A DNA stretch of 64,000 bases, from positions 61,483-125,482 of the forward strand of contig NZ_LMQC01000006.1 in assembly GCF_001424485.1 (NCBI RefSeq), written 5' to 3'. Of this stretch, positions 44,585-53,366 are shown one piece after another; the stretch's first letter is position 1; each line of letters starts with the position of its first letter. A program made the position numbers and the translations under genes. The notes under the pieces are model-generated. The model did not search any database. It worked only from the letters and a program-made list of their open reading frames with translations, and was not told the origin of the DNA. This DNA comes from Modestobacter sp. Leaf380 (GTDB taxonomy: Bacteria > Actinomycetota > Actinomycetes > Mycobacteriales > Geodermatophilaceae).

Positions 44585-46912
44585 TCAGCCGACGGCGACG
44601 GCGCGGCGCTCGAGCAGCTCGGGGACGTCGTCGCCGTCCATCGGGCGGCCGAGCAGGTACCCCTGGGCGAACTCGCAGCCCAGTGCCCGCAGCTGGCGGA
44701 CCTGGCTGGGCCGCTCCACGCCCTCGGCGACGACCTGCAGGCCGATGTCCTCGGCCAGTCGCAGCACGGCGCGCAGGAACGTGGCCTGCCGGGCGTCGGT
44801 GTCGATGGCGGCCAGGAAGGACCGGTCGATCTTCACCGAGTCCAGCGGCATCGAGTTCAGCTGGGCCAGCGAGGAGTAGCCGACCCCGAAGTCGTCCAGG
44901 GAGACCCCGACGCCCAGGTGGCGCAGCTGGGTGACGGTGCGCTTGGCGGCGTCCAGGTCGGCGAAGATGCCGGACTCGGTGATCTCCAGGACCAGCTGAC
45001 CGGGCAGCAGCCGGTAGCGGCTGACCAGCTCGCCGACGATGGCCACGAAGCCGGGCGCGATGACCTGGCTGGGAGCGACGTTGACGTGCACGGTGAGCGG
45101 CTCGTGGCGCCCGGTGGTCCACTCGGCCAGCTTGCGGCAGGCCTCGGCGAGCAGGTCGGCGGTCAGCGCGGGCATCAGCCCGGTGCGCTCGGCCAGCGGG
45201 ATGAACACGTCCGGGGGGACGTCGGTGTCCTCGTGCCGCCAGCGGGCCAGCGCCTCCAGGCCCAGCACCCGCCCGGTCTCCAGCTCCACGATGGGCTGGT
45301 AGGCCAGCCGCACCCGCTTGTCGTCGATGGCCGTGCGCAGTGCCTGGCGCAGCTCCTGGTCCTGCAGCTCGGCCAGGCTCATGCCCACGCTGTAGGCCAC
45401 GATCCGGTCCTTGCCCGAGCGCTTGGCCGAGTACATGGCGGTGTCCGAGCGGGCCAGCAGCTCGTCGGCGGCGACCGGGGCGTCGTCGGCGTCCAGGGCG
45501 CAGATGCCGACGCTGGCGTGCACGTCCAGGGTGTTGCCGCGCACCGTGAACGGCGTCCGCAGCCCGCCGGCGATCTTGGCACCGATCTGCAGCGGGTCAC
45601 CGCCGTCCTCGAGCAGGACGGCGAACTCGTCGCCGCCCAGGCGGGCCACGGTGTCCCCGGTGCGGACCGCGCCGGTGAGCCGGTCGGCGACCCGGACCAG
45701 CAGCTCGTCGCCGGCGGCGTGGCCCAGGGTGTCGTTGATGACCTTGAAGTCGTCGAGGTCGAGGAAGACGACCGAGACCGGCCGCAGGTCGCGGGCGTGC
45801 AGCTGCAGGGCGTGCTCCAGGCGGTCCAGGAACAGCGCCCGGTTCGCCAGCCCGGTCAGGCCGTCGTGGAAGGCCTGGTGGCGCAGCTCGGCCTCGCGGG
45901 TGGCCAGTTCGGCGGCGAGGCGGGTGTTGTCGCGCAGGGCCAGGTACTGCCGGGCCAGCAGCAGGCCGACGACGATGGCGGCGGTGAGCAGCTCCCCGCC
46001 GCCCAGGACCCGGCCGGAGACGGCCAGCCCCGCGGTGACGACGAGCGCGACCGCGACGGGCACGTAGGGGAGGAAGGCCGACCGGGTGCTCGGGACGCCG
46101 GCCGGGCGCTGGCGGGCGGCGCCCTCCACGGCCGTGCCGGCGACGGGGTCGCGGCGGGTCAGCGCGGCCAGCCCGATGAGCAGGAAGCCGGCGATCCAGC
46201 CCAGGTCGATGGAGCTGCCCACGTAGGCGCCGGTGGCGGCCACGTAGGCGAAGCCGCTGTCGGCGACGCTGAAGGAGGTCAGGCCCAGCCCGACCAGCAC
46301 CAGCGGGGTCCGGCCGGTGGTCGTGCGGGCCAGGGTGAGCACGGTCAGCGTGATGACCAGGACGTCGAGCACCGGGTAGGTGACGAGGAGGGCGGAGGTG
46401 AGCGTGTCCTCGGTGATGTCGTAGCTGACGACGGCGCCCAGGGCGGTCTCCCAGCTGACCAGGCCGACCGCGGTCGAGGTCATCAGGGCGTCGAGGGTGC
46501 GCTGCCAGCGGCCGGTGCGGCCGTCGTCGGTGGGGTGCAGCAGCAGGGACGCGGTGGCAAGCAGCGGGAAGGCCACGAAGCCGACGTCGGCCACCGACGG
46601 GAAGGGGGCCTCGCCGCCCTGCACGACCTCGACCCAGGACCAGTACGCCTGGCCCAGCGTCCAGCAGCCGGTCCCGGCGCTGAGCAGCGCCCAGGACCAG
46701 CGGGTCCGCCCGGCGTGCCGGGTGGTCCGCCACGCGGTGAGACCGGTCGCGACCAGCCCGGAGCCGAGCTGTGCGAGGTTGGAGGTGAAGCGGTCGAAGG
46801 ACTCCGCGGGGCTCCACAGAGCCGCGATCTGGCAGCCGACCAGCACCAGCACGACCGCCACGACGGCAGCACGAGGGGGGGCCATCGGCCACCGGTGCGA
46901 TCCCCGCTGCAT
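44585..46912 (-). CDS. Membrane GGDEF-EAL protein (c-di-GMP turnover)
   Basis: A 775-residue protein. About nine membrane helices cover the first 300 residues. They are followed by a GGDEF domain with an intact ARLGGDEFAVLLED around residue 425 and an EAL domain with GLEALARWRHED near residue 552 and DDFGVGYSSLAQL. Both catalytic signatures are complete, so either synthesis or breakdown of c-di-GMP is possible. The ATG at 46912 is preceded by AGAGGA; an upstream GTG at 46930 would add six residues. It is 92 nt from the degenerate EAL gene and likely partners it. Confidence 0.9.
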   Translation of the reverse strand: MQRGSHRWPMAPPRAAVVAVVLVLVGCQIAALWSPAESFDRFTSNLAQLGSGLVATGLTAWRTTRHAGRTRWSWALLSAGTGCWTLGQAYWSWVEVVQGGEAPFPSVADVGFVAFPLLATASLLLHPTDDGRTGRWQRTLDALMTSTAVGLVSWETALGAVVSYDITEDTLTSALLVTYPVLDVLVITLTVLTLARTTTGRTPLVLVGLGLTSFSVADSGFAYVAATGAYVGSSIDLGWIAGFLLIGLAALTRRDPVAGTAVEGAARQRPAGVPSTRSAFLPYVPVAVALVVTAGLAVSGRVLGGGELLTAAIVVGLLLARQYLALRDNTRLAAELATREAELRHQAFHDGLTGLANRALFLDRLEHALQLHARDLRPVSVVFLDLDDFKVINDTLGHAAGDELLVRVADRLTGAVRTGDTVARLGGDEFAVLLEDGGDPLQIGAKIAGGLRTPFTVRGNTLDVHASVGICALDADDAPVAADELLARSDTAMYSAKRSGKDRIVAYSVGMSLAELQDQELRQALRTAIDDKRVRLAYQPIVELETGRVLGLEALARWRHEDTDVPPDVFIPLAERTGLMPALTADLLAEACRKLAEWTTGRHEPLTVHVNVAPSQVIAPGFVAIVGELVSRYRLLPGQLVLEITESGIFADLDAAKRTVTQLRHLGVGVSLDDFGVGYSSLAQLNSMPLDSVKIDRSFLAAIDTDARQATFLRAVLRLAEDIGLQVVAEGVERPSQVRQLRALGCEFAQGYLLGRPMDGDDVPELLERRAVAVG

Positions 46913-47032
46913 GAGGAGTCCTCTCGACACGGACCCGAGTGGTCCGCACGGAGATCATCGGCCGACCGGGCTCGGCGGCTCATCCCCCGCAGGGGTGACT
47001 CCCGGTGACGTCCCCACGACAGGTGGTGCTGG

Positions 47033-47803
47033 TCAGCGCCGCCCCAGCCGGCGCCGCCGCCGGGCCCGTTCGGCCGTGGCGTCCGTCGCCGGTCGGGGAC
47101 GCCGCACCCGGGACAACCGGCTCCGGGCCCGCAGCGGCAGGTCGATCGCCACGGGCGCGGCCCACCCCCGCCAGACCGACAGCACCCGGAGTCCCGCGAC
47201 CAGCACGATGACCAGGGCCGCCACCGGCAGCGGCGGCAGGTCCAGCGGACCGGCGAGCACCGTGAGCGCGCTCGCGCCGAGCAGGGCGGCGACCGCGTTG
47301 TACGGCCCGGGCTGCACGATGTCGGCCCGCTGGGCCAGCAGGACGTCCCGGATGACCGCGCCGCCGACCGCCGTCACCACGCCGATGAACACGACGCTCG
47401 CGCTGGGCAGCCCGGCCAGCTGGGCCTTCTGCGCACCGATGACGGTGAAGAAGCCCAGCGTGAGCGCGTCCAGACCGACCAGCAGCCCGGTCGCCCGGGA
47501 CAGCCAGCCGGAGAAGAAGAACGTCACCATCGCGGTGATCGCCACGGTGGGCAGGTAGGCCGGGTTGGTCAGCGCCACCACCGGGACGCCGAGCAGCACG
47601 TCCCGGATCAGCCCGCCACCGAGCCCACCGGAGACCGCGAGCAGCAGCACCCCGGACACGGCGAAGCCCTCACGGGCGGCCAGCAGGCCGCCGGTGAGGG
47701 CGCCGATCACGATCGCGGTGAGGTCGACCGCGGCGGGGACCCGCAGCGCCTCGTCGGCCGCGACGTCCGCGGTGACCTGGAGGAGGGCTGCCGTGGTGCT
47801 CAC
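47033..47803 (-). CDS. TRIC-type cation channel family protein (UPF0126)
   Basis: A 256-residue membrane protein made of two related three-helix repeats, each with the pore-lining motif GGGLIRDVLLG and GGAVIRDVLLA. It has seven helices overall and a basic C-terminal tail. Bacterial TRIC-like proteins form trimeric K+-type channels. The GTG at 47803 is preceded by GGGAGG. Confidence 0.87.
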   Translation of the reverse strand: MSTTAALLQVTADVAADEALRVPAAVDLTAIVIGALTGGLLAAREGFAVSGVLLLAVSGGLGGGLIRDVLLGVPVVALTNPAYLPTVAITAMVTFFFSGWLSRATGLLVGLDALTLGFFTVIGAQKAQLAGLPSASVVFIGVVTAVGGAVIRDVLLAQRADIVQPGPYNAVAALLGASALTVLAGPLDLPPLPVAALVIVLVAGLRVLSVWRGWAAPVAIDLPLRARSRLSRVRRPRPATDATAERARRRRRLGRR

Positions 47804-47830
47804 GGTGGCCCATCCTCCCGCCCCGCCGCG

Positions 47831-47888
47831 GCAGAGGAAGCTGTACACCCCTCATTCGGGCCAGGAGGGGGTGTAGAGCTTCCTCTGC
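47831..47888. terminator. Long hairpin between TRIC gene and fadE gene
   Basis: Arms of 21 nt (GCAGAGGAAGCTGTACACCCC with its complement, one mismatch) around a 16-nt loop. It terminates the fadE-type gene transcribed leftward and may insulate the divergent-side TRIC promoter. Confidence 0.75.
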
Positions 47889-47930
47889 CGAAGCGGGTCT
47901 TGCCGAGGCGGGTCTTGCCGAGGCGGGCTA
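47887..47930. repeat. Tandem 15-bp repeat at the fadE 3' end
   Basis: Nearly three copies of GCCGAGGCGGGTCTT. The last copy provides the fadE stop codon, and the first touches the terminator arm. Confidence 0.85.
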
Positions 47931-49982
47931 CTGGGCGGGGGCCATCTCCAGGTCGATCGCCGTCGCGTCCGGGGTGTCGACGGCGGACTCGCCGGCCGGC
48001 GCGGCGGCACGCACCCGCGCGTCCTCGGCGGCCATGACGTCCTGGCGCTCGCCCTCGCGCTCGACGATGGAGGACTTGACCCACGCCTCCGGGATGGCGA
48101 AGGCGTCGACCAGCGTGCGCATGTGCGGGCGCAGCTCCTTGAGCAGCTGGTTGACCGCGCCGGTGACGGCCTTGGACCGGGTCGGGGTGAGCCGGCCGTG
48201 CTCCAGGAACCAGCCCTTGTCGGCCTCGATGGTGCTCAGGGCGTACAGGTCGCAGACCTTGGACAGCAGCGCCCTGGCCGCCGGGTCCGTCGTCCGCTCG
48301 ATGCCGGCGACGAAGCCCTCCAGCACGATCCGGTCGATGTGCGTGGACGCCGTCCGCAGGACGTGGTCCTGGACGTCGTTGAAGATGTCGAAGGGCTTGA
48401 TCCCCTTGGTCGCAGCACCCTTGCGCAGCCGCTTGATCGCGCCGTCCAGGGTGTGCTTCTCGCGGTCCTCGAAGGTCCGCAGCTGCCAGCCGCGGTCCAG
48501 CAGCGAGACGTCCTCGTCCCGCCCGGGGACGGCGTCCACCAGCCGGGCGATGAGCGACCGGGCGGCGGTGCGCTCCAGCACGGTCTCCCGGACCTGGTCG
48601 GCGACGAACTGCGCCTTGCCCCAGCCGTCCAGGGAGCCGAAGGCGTCCCGGTACCCGGTGAGCAGGCCCTTGGCGACCAGCTGGAGCAGGACGGTGTTGT
48701 CGCCCTCGAACGTGGTGAAGACGTCGGTGTCGGCCTTGAGCGCCGGCAGCCGGTTCTCCGCGAGGTAGCCCGCGCCACCGCACGCCTCACGGGCCATCTG
48801 GATGGTGGACGTGGCGTGCCAGGTGTTGGCCGCCTTGAGCCCGGCGGCGCGGGACTCGAGCTCCCGCTGGGCCCCCTCGTCGACGTCCTCCGCGCCCTGC
48901 ACGTCGTGCATGGTGGAGACCAGCTCCTCCTGGGCGAAGTGCAGCGCGTAGGTCTTCGCCAGTGCCGGCAGCAGCTTGCGCTGGTGCACCAGGTAGTCGT
49001 TGACCACGATCTCGCGGTCCTCGCCGGGGGCGGCGAACTGGCGGCGGACGTCGCCGTAGCGGACGGCGATCTCCAGCGCGAGCTTGGTCGCCGAGCCCGC
49101 GGACCCGCCGACGCTCACCCGCCCGCGCACCAGGGTGCCGAGCATGGTGAAGAAGCGTCGGGTCTCGTTCTCGATGGAGGAGGAGTAGGTGCCGTCGGCG
49201 GCGACCTGGCCGTAGCGGTCCAGCAGCATGTCGCGGGGGACGCTCACGTGGTCGAAGGACAGCCGGCCGTTGTCCACGCCGTTGAGGCCGGCCTTGGCGC
49301 CGTCGTCCCCGATGGTGACGCCGGGCAGCGGGGCGCCGGCCTCGTCGCGGATGGGCACCAGCCAGGCGTGCACGCCGTGCCGCTGCCCGCCGCTGACCAG
49401 CTGGGCGAACACGACGGCCATCCGGCCGTCCGCCGCGGCGTTGCCGATGTAGTCCTTGCGGGCGGACTCGTGCGGGGTGTGCAGGTCGAAGGTCTCGGTG
49501 GCCGGGTCGTAGGTGCACGTGGTGCGCAGCTGCTGGACGTCGGAGCCGTGCCCGGTCTCGGTCATCGCGAAGCAGCCCATGAGCTCCCCGGAGATGATGT
49601 CGGGCAGGTAGGCGGCGTGCTGGCGCTCGGTGCCCAGCAGGTGCACCGCTCCGCCGAACAGGCCCCACTGTACCCCGGCCTTGACCATCAGCGACAGGTC
49701 GCCGAAGGCGAGCATCTCGATCGAGGTGACCGAGGCGCCGGAGTCCTCCTGGCCGCCGAACGCGCGGGGGAAGCCCAGGCTGGTGCGGCCGGTGGCGGCG
49801 AGGTCCTTGGTCAGGGCGGTGATCCGCTCGCGGGCCTCGGCGTTGGTCTCGCCGTAGACCGGGGCGTACTTGGCCTCGCCCAGCTGCTCGCGGGCGTCCC
49901 GGCGGACCTGGGCCCAGCGGCCGTCCAGCACCTCGGTGAGGCGGGCCGGGTCGACCGTGGTGGGGAGCGGGGTGCTGGTCAT
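47928..49982 (-). CDS. Acyl-CoA dehydrogenase/oxidase-like protein (FadE5 type)
   Basis: A 684-residue flavoenzyme, longer than ordinary acyl-CoA dehydrogenases (about 380-400), with a C-terminal extension as in FadE5 and acyl-CoA oxidases. Visible parts are the FAD/substrate block CFAMTETGHGSDVQQL, the middle strand VNDYLVHQRKLLPAL, and the helical motif REACGGAGYLAENRLP. It catalyses the first oxidation step of fatty acyl-CoA breakdown. It is coupled to tetR by ATGA. With fadA2, fabG4 and htdX on the other side it reproduces the order of Rv0241c-Rv0244c. Confidence 0.9.
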   Translation of the reverse strand: MTSTPLPTTVDPARLTEVLDGRWAQVRRDAREQLGEAKYAPVYGETNAEARERITALTKDLAATGRTSLGFPRAFGGQEDSGASVTSIEMLAFGDLSLMVKAGVQWGLFGGAVHLLGTERQHAAYLPDIISGELMGCFAMTETGHGSDVQQLRTTCTYDPATETFDLHTPHESARKDYIGNAAADGRMAVVFAQLVSGGQRHGVHAWLVPIRDEAGAPLPGVTIGDDGAKAGLNGVDNGRLSFDHVSVPRDMLLDRYGQVAADGTYSSSIENETRRFFTMLGTLVRGRVSVGGSAGSATKLALEIAVRYGDVRRQFAAPGEDREIVVNDYLVHQRKLLPALAKTYALHFAQEELVSTMHDVQGAEDVDEGAQRELESRAAGLKAANTWHATSTIQMAREACGGAGYLAENRLPALKADTDVFTTFEGDNTVLLQLVAKGLLTGYRDAFGSLDGWGKAQFVADQVRETVLERTAARSLIARLVDAVPGRDEDVSLLDRGWQLRTFEDREKHTLDGAIKRLRKGAATKGIKPFDIFNDVQDHVLRTASTHIDRIVLEGFVAGIERTTDPAARALLSKVCDLYALSTIEADKGWFLEHGRLTPTRSKAVTGAVNQLLKELRPHMRTLVDAFAIPEAWVKSSIVEREGERQDVMAAEDARVRAAAPAGESAVDTPDATAIDLEMAPAQ

Positions 49983-50668
49983 CGGTTCTCCTCCGTGGGG
50001 TGCTGCTGGGCCTGCGGGACGGTCGTGACGACGCCGGACAGTCCTGCCCAGGCGAGGTCGGTGAGGTGGGCGGTGAGCTCGGCGCGCGGCATGGGGTCCG
50101 GGGAGCGCAGCCAGCGGTCGGCAGCGGCGCGGACCAGGCCGACGAGCCCGTGGCCCCAGGGCTCGGCGGCGGCGGTGTCCCGGCCGGCCTGTTCCAGGGC
50201 GAGCGCGACGAGCCCGGCGGCCTGGTCCCCGACGAGCTCGGAGAGCCCGGCGATCGGGTCGGCGTCGGCGGCGCGGTCGGTGGGGGAGTGCACGACGAAG
50301 CGGTAGAGCTCCGGGTCGGCCTCGATGAAGGCGAGGTAGGTGTCGACGGCGGCGGCCACGAGCTGACGCGGCCGCTCGATGCCGGTCATCGCCTCGCGCA
50401 GGGCCCCCAGCAGCTGCTCGGCGACCTGGGCGCAGACCGCGAGGTGCAGCTCGCCACGGTCGGCGAAGTGCCGGTAGACGACGGTCTTGCTGGTGCCCGC
50501 GGCCTGGGCGATCTCGTCCATGCCGACGCCGGAGCCGTGCTCGGTGACGGCGGCCACGGTGGCCTGCACGAGCTGCTCGCGCCGGGCGCGGCGGTGCTCG
50601 TCCCACCGGGAGTCCCGGCGGTCGCGTGGCGGCGTCACTGCCGGCGCCGCGATCGTCTCGGCTTTCAT
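49979..50668 (-). CDS. TetR-family regulator of the fatty-acid locus
   Basis: A 229-residue repressor. The HTH is GVGMDEIAQAAGTSKTVVYR (about residues 45-64) and is followed by a large ligand domain. It is coupled to the downstream acyl-CoA dehydrogenase gene (ATGA) and divergent from fadA2, with a repeated GGTACC element between. It probably senses acyl-CoA and controls both directions. Confidence 0.88.
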   Translation of the reverse strand: MKAETIAAPAVTPPRDRRDSRWDEHRRARREQLVQATVAAVTEHGSGVGMDEIAQAAGTSKTVVYRHFADRGELHLAVCAQVAEQLLGALREAMTGIERPRQLVAAAVDTYLAFIEADPELYRFVVHSPTDRAADADPIAGLSELVGDQAAGLVALALEQAGRDTAAAEPWGHGLVGLVRAAADRWLRSPDPMPRAELTAHLTDLAWAGLSGVVTTVPQAQQHPTEENR

Positions 50669-50677
50669 GTGAACAAC

Positions 50678-50699
50678 GGTACCTGGTACTTTCGGTACC
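50678..50699. promoter_or_regulatory. Candidate TetR operator, GGTACC-N10-GGTACC
   Basis: Two GGTACC palindromes centred 16 bp apart lie in the short divergent spacer between the TetR gene and fadA2. A third half (TGGTACT) sits between them. This is the obvious site for autoregulation and repression of fadA2. Confidence 0.65.
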
Positions 50700-50730
50700 G
50701 ACAACGGCACCCACTCTCCCGGAGGCCCCT

Positions 50731-52005
50731 GTGACTCGCCAGGCCGCGATCGTCGGCGGGAACCGCATCCCGTTCGCCCGCTCCAACTCGAAGTACGCCC
50801 GCGCGTCCAACCAGGACATGCTCACCGCGACCCTCGACGGGCTGGTGGCGCGCTTCGGCCTGCAGGACCAGGCCGTCGGCGAGGTCGTCGCTGGCGCCGT
50901 CCTCAAGCACTCGCGCGACTTCAACCTGACCCGTGAGTCCGTGCTGGGGTCGCGGCTGTCGGCCGCCACGCCGGCCTACGACGTGCAGCAGGCCTGCGGC
51001 ACCGGGCTGGAGGCCGCCGTCCTGGTGGCGAACAAGATCGCCCTGGGCCAGGTCGAGTCCGGCATCGCCGGTGGGGTGGACACCACCTCGGACGCGCCGC
51101 TGGCCGTCAACGAGGACCTGCGGCACGCCCTCATCGCGCTGAACAACGCGAAGACCCTCCCGCAGCGGCTCAAGGCGCTGTCCGGGCTGCGGCCCGGTCA
51201 GCTGGTGCCCGACGTCCCACGCAACGTGGAGCCGCGCACCGGGCTGTCGATGGGCGAGCACGCGGCCATCACGGCCAAGGAGTGGGGCATCACCCGGGAG
51301 GCCCAGGACGAGCTGACCGTCGCCTCCCACCAGCACCTGGCCGCCGCCTACGACCGGGGCTTCTTCGACGACCTGGTCACCCCCTACCTGGGCCTGACCC
51401 GGGACCAGAACCTGCGCCCGGACTCCTCGCTGGAGAAGCTGGCGACGCTGGAGCCGGTCTTCGGCAAGGGCGAGGGCGCCACCATGACGGCGGCCAACTC
51501 CACCCCGCTCACCGACGGCGCCTCCGCGGTGCTGCTGTCCAGCGACGAGTGGGCCGCCGAGCGGGGCCTGCCGGTCCTCGCACACCTGGTCGACGCGCAG
51601 ACCGCCGCCGTGGACTACGTGCACGGCGGGGAGGGCCTGCTGATGGCCCCGGCCTACGCGATGCCGGTGATGCTGGCCCGCAACGGCCTGACGCTGCAGG
51701 ACTTCGACCTGTACGAGATCCACGAGGCGTTCGCCTCCACCGTGTTGTCGACGATGAAGGCCTGGGAGGACCCGGCGTTCTGCGCGGAGAAGCTGGGCCT
51801 GGACGCCCCGCTGGGTCCGATCGACCGGAGCAAGCTCAACGTCCACGGCTCGTCCCTGGCCGCAGGGCACCCCTTCGCCGCCACCGGCGGACGGATCGTC
51901 GCCTCGTTGGCCAAGGCCCTGCACGAGATGGGCCCGGGCAAGCGGGGCCTGATCTCCATCTGCGCCGCCGGCGGCCAGGGCGTCGTCGCGATCCTCGAGT
52001 CCTGA
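50731..52005 (+). CDS. Acetyl-CoA C-acyltransferase (FadA2-type thiolase)
   Basis: A 424-residue thiolase. The nucleophilic Cys lies in DVQQACGTGLEA. The His motif region is YEIHEAFASTV with HGSSLAAGHPFAATGG, and the second catalytic Cys is in SICAAGGQGV. GGAGG lies 6 nt before the GTG start. It performs the thiolytic step of beta-oxidation, and the gene neighbours fabG4 and htdX encode the preceding reductase and hydratase-type steps. Confidence 0.92.
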   Translation: MTRQAAIVGGNRIPFARSNSKYARASNQDMLTATLDGLVARFGLQDQAVGEVVAGAVLKHSRDFNLTRESVLGSRLSAATPAYDVQQACGTGLEAAVLVANKIALGQVESGIAGGVDTTSDAPLAVNEDLRHALIALNNAKTLPQRLKALSGLRPGQLVPDVPRNVEPRTGLSMGEHAAITAKEWGITREAQDELTVASHQHLAAAYDRGFFDDLVTPYLGLTRDQNLRPDSSLEKLATLEPVFGKGEGATMTAANSTPLTDGASAVLLSSDEWAAERGLPVLAHLVDAQTAAVDYVHGGEGLLMAPAYAMPVMLARNGLTLQDFDLYEIHEAFASTVLSTMKAWEDPAFCAEKLGLDAPLGPIDRSKLNVHGSSLAAGHPFAATGGRIVASLAKALHEMGPGKRGLISICAAGGQGVVAILES

Positions 52006-52025
52006 GAGAGAGAAGGAGCACCCCC

Positions 52026-53366
52026 GTGAGCGACTGGTACCGCGACTTCGCCAACTCCGGCGTCGGCACGACCATCACCAAGCAGTTCGGCCTGCCCCGC
52101 CCCGCGGTGCTGCGCCGGTACGCCCCCGGCGACCCGCTGCTGCCGGGTCCCGCCGTCATCGGGTCCGCCGGGGAGGGCCGGCTGCGCGAGGAGCTGACCT
52201 CGCTGCTGACCGAGGCCGGGGTGACGGTGCTGTCCCCGGCCGCGGACACCGAGAAGCTGTCCGCCGTCCTGCTGGACGCGACCGGGCTGACCACGCCGGC
52301 CGACCTGGCGTCCGCGCACGACTTCCTCGCCCCGGCGGTCAAGCGGCTGCGGCCCAACGGCCGGGTGCTCGTGCTGGGTGACCCGCCGAGCGAGACGACG
52401 TCCCCGGCGCAGTCGGCCGCTCGGCAGGCCCTCGACGGGCTGGTCCGGTCGATCGGCAAGGAACTGCGGGCCGGCGCCACCGCCAACCTGGTGTACGTCC
52501 CGTTCGGTGCCGAGGCCTCGATCGCCAGCCCGGTCCGGTTCTTCCTGTCCGGCCGGTCGGCCTACGTCGACGGCCAGGTCGTCACGGTGTCCCCGGCCGA
52601 CCTGCCCGCCGGTGAGGACGTCGACCGGCCGCTCGCCGGCAAGGTCGCCGTCGTCACCGGGGCCGCGCGTGGGATCGGCGCGGCGATCGCCCGCACCATC
52701 GCCCGGGACGGCGCCCACGTGGTCGCCGTCGACGTGCCCGCTGCCGGGCAGGCGCTGGCCGGGGTCGCCAACGAGATCGGCGGGACGGCGCTGCAGCTGG
52801 ACATCACCGCGCCCGACGCGGCCGCCCGGCTGGTGGAGCACCTGCGGGAGCGGCACGGCGGGGTGGACGTGGTGGTGCACAACGCCGGCATCACCCGGGA
52901 CAAGCTGCTGGTCAACATGGACACCGCGCGCTGGAACTCGGTGATCGCGGTGAACCTGCAGGCCCAGCTGGACCTCACCCAGGCCCTGCTGGACGCCGAC
53001 GGCGTGCTCCGGGACGGCTTCCGGTTCGTCTGCGTCAGCTCGACCAGCGGCATCGCGGGCAACCGCGGGCAGACCAACTACGCGGCGTCCAAGGCCGGGA
53101 TCATCGGCATGGTGCGGGCTTTCGCGCCCGGGTTCGCCTCCCGCGGGGGCGCGATCAACGCCGTCGCACCGGGCTTCATCGTCACCGAGATGACCGCGAA
53201 GATGCCCTTCGGCACCCGCGAGGTCGGCTCGAGGATCAACTCGATGCAGCAGGGTGGGCTGCCGGTCGACGTCGCCGAGACGATCGCCTGGCTGTCCCAG
53301 CCGGGGTCCGGCGGGGTCAACGGCCAGACCGTGCGGGTCTGCGGCCAGAGCATGCTGGGCGCCTGA
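52026..53366 (+). CDS. High-molecular-weight 3-oxoacyl reductase (FabG4 type)
   Basis: A 446-residue protein: an N-terminal flavodoxin-like domain (to about residue 200) fused to a C-terminal SDR. The SDR has the cofactor loop VVTGAARGIGAAIA, the NAG motif HNAGITRD, catalytic Ser and Tyr-x-x-x-Lys in SSTSGIAGNRGQTNYAASK, and a PG tail. This double-domain form is the NADH-type FabG4 of mycobacteria (Rv0242c). It follows fadA2 by 20 nt and overlaps the next gene. Confidence 0.92.
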   Translation: MSDWYRDFANSGVGTTITKQFGLPRPAVLRRYAPGDPLLPGPAVIGSAGEGRLREELTSLLTEAGVTVLSPAADTEKLSAVLLDATGLTTPADLASAHDFLAPAVKRLRPNGRVLVLGDPPSETTSPAQSAARQALDGLVRSIGKELRAGATANLVYVPFGAEASIASPVRFFLSGRSAYVDGQVVTVSPADLPAGEDVDRPLAGKVAVVTGAARGIGAAIARTIARDGAHVVAVDVPAAGQALAGVANEIGGTALQLDITAPDAAARLVEHLRERHGGVDVVVHNAGITRDKLLVNMDTARWNSVIAVNLQAQLDLTQALLDADGVLRDGFRFVCVSSTSGIAGNRGQTNYAASKAGIIGMVRAFAPGFASRGGAINAVAPGFIVTEMTAKMPFGTREVGSRINSMQQGGLPVDVAETIAWLSQPGSGGVNGQTVRVCGQSMLGA

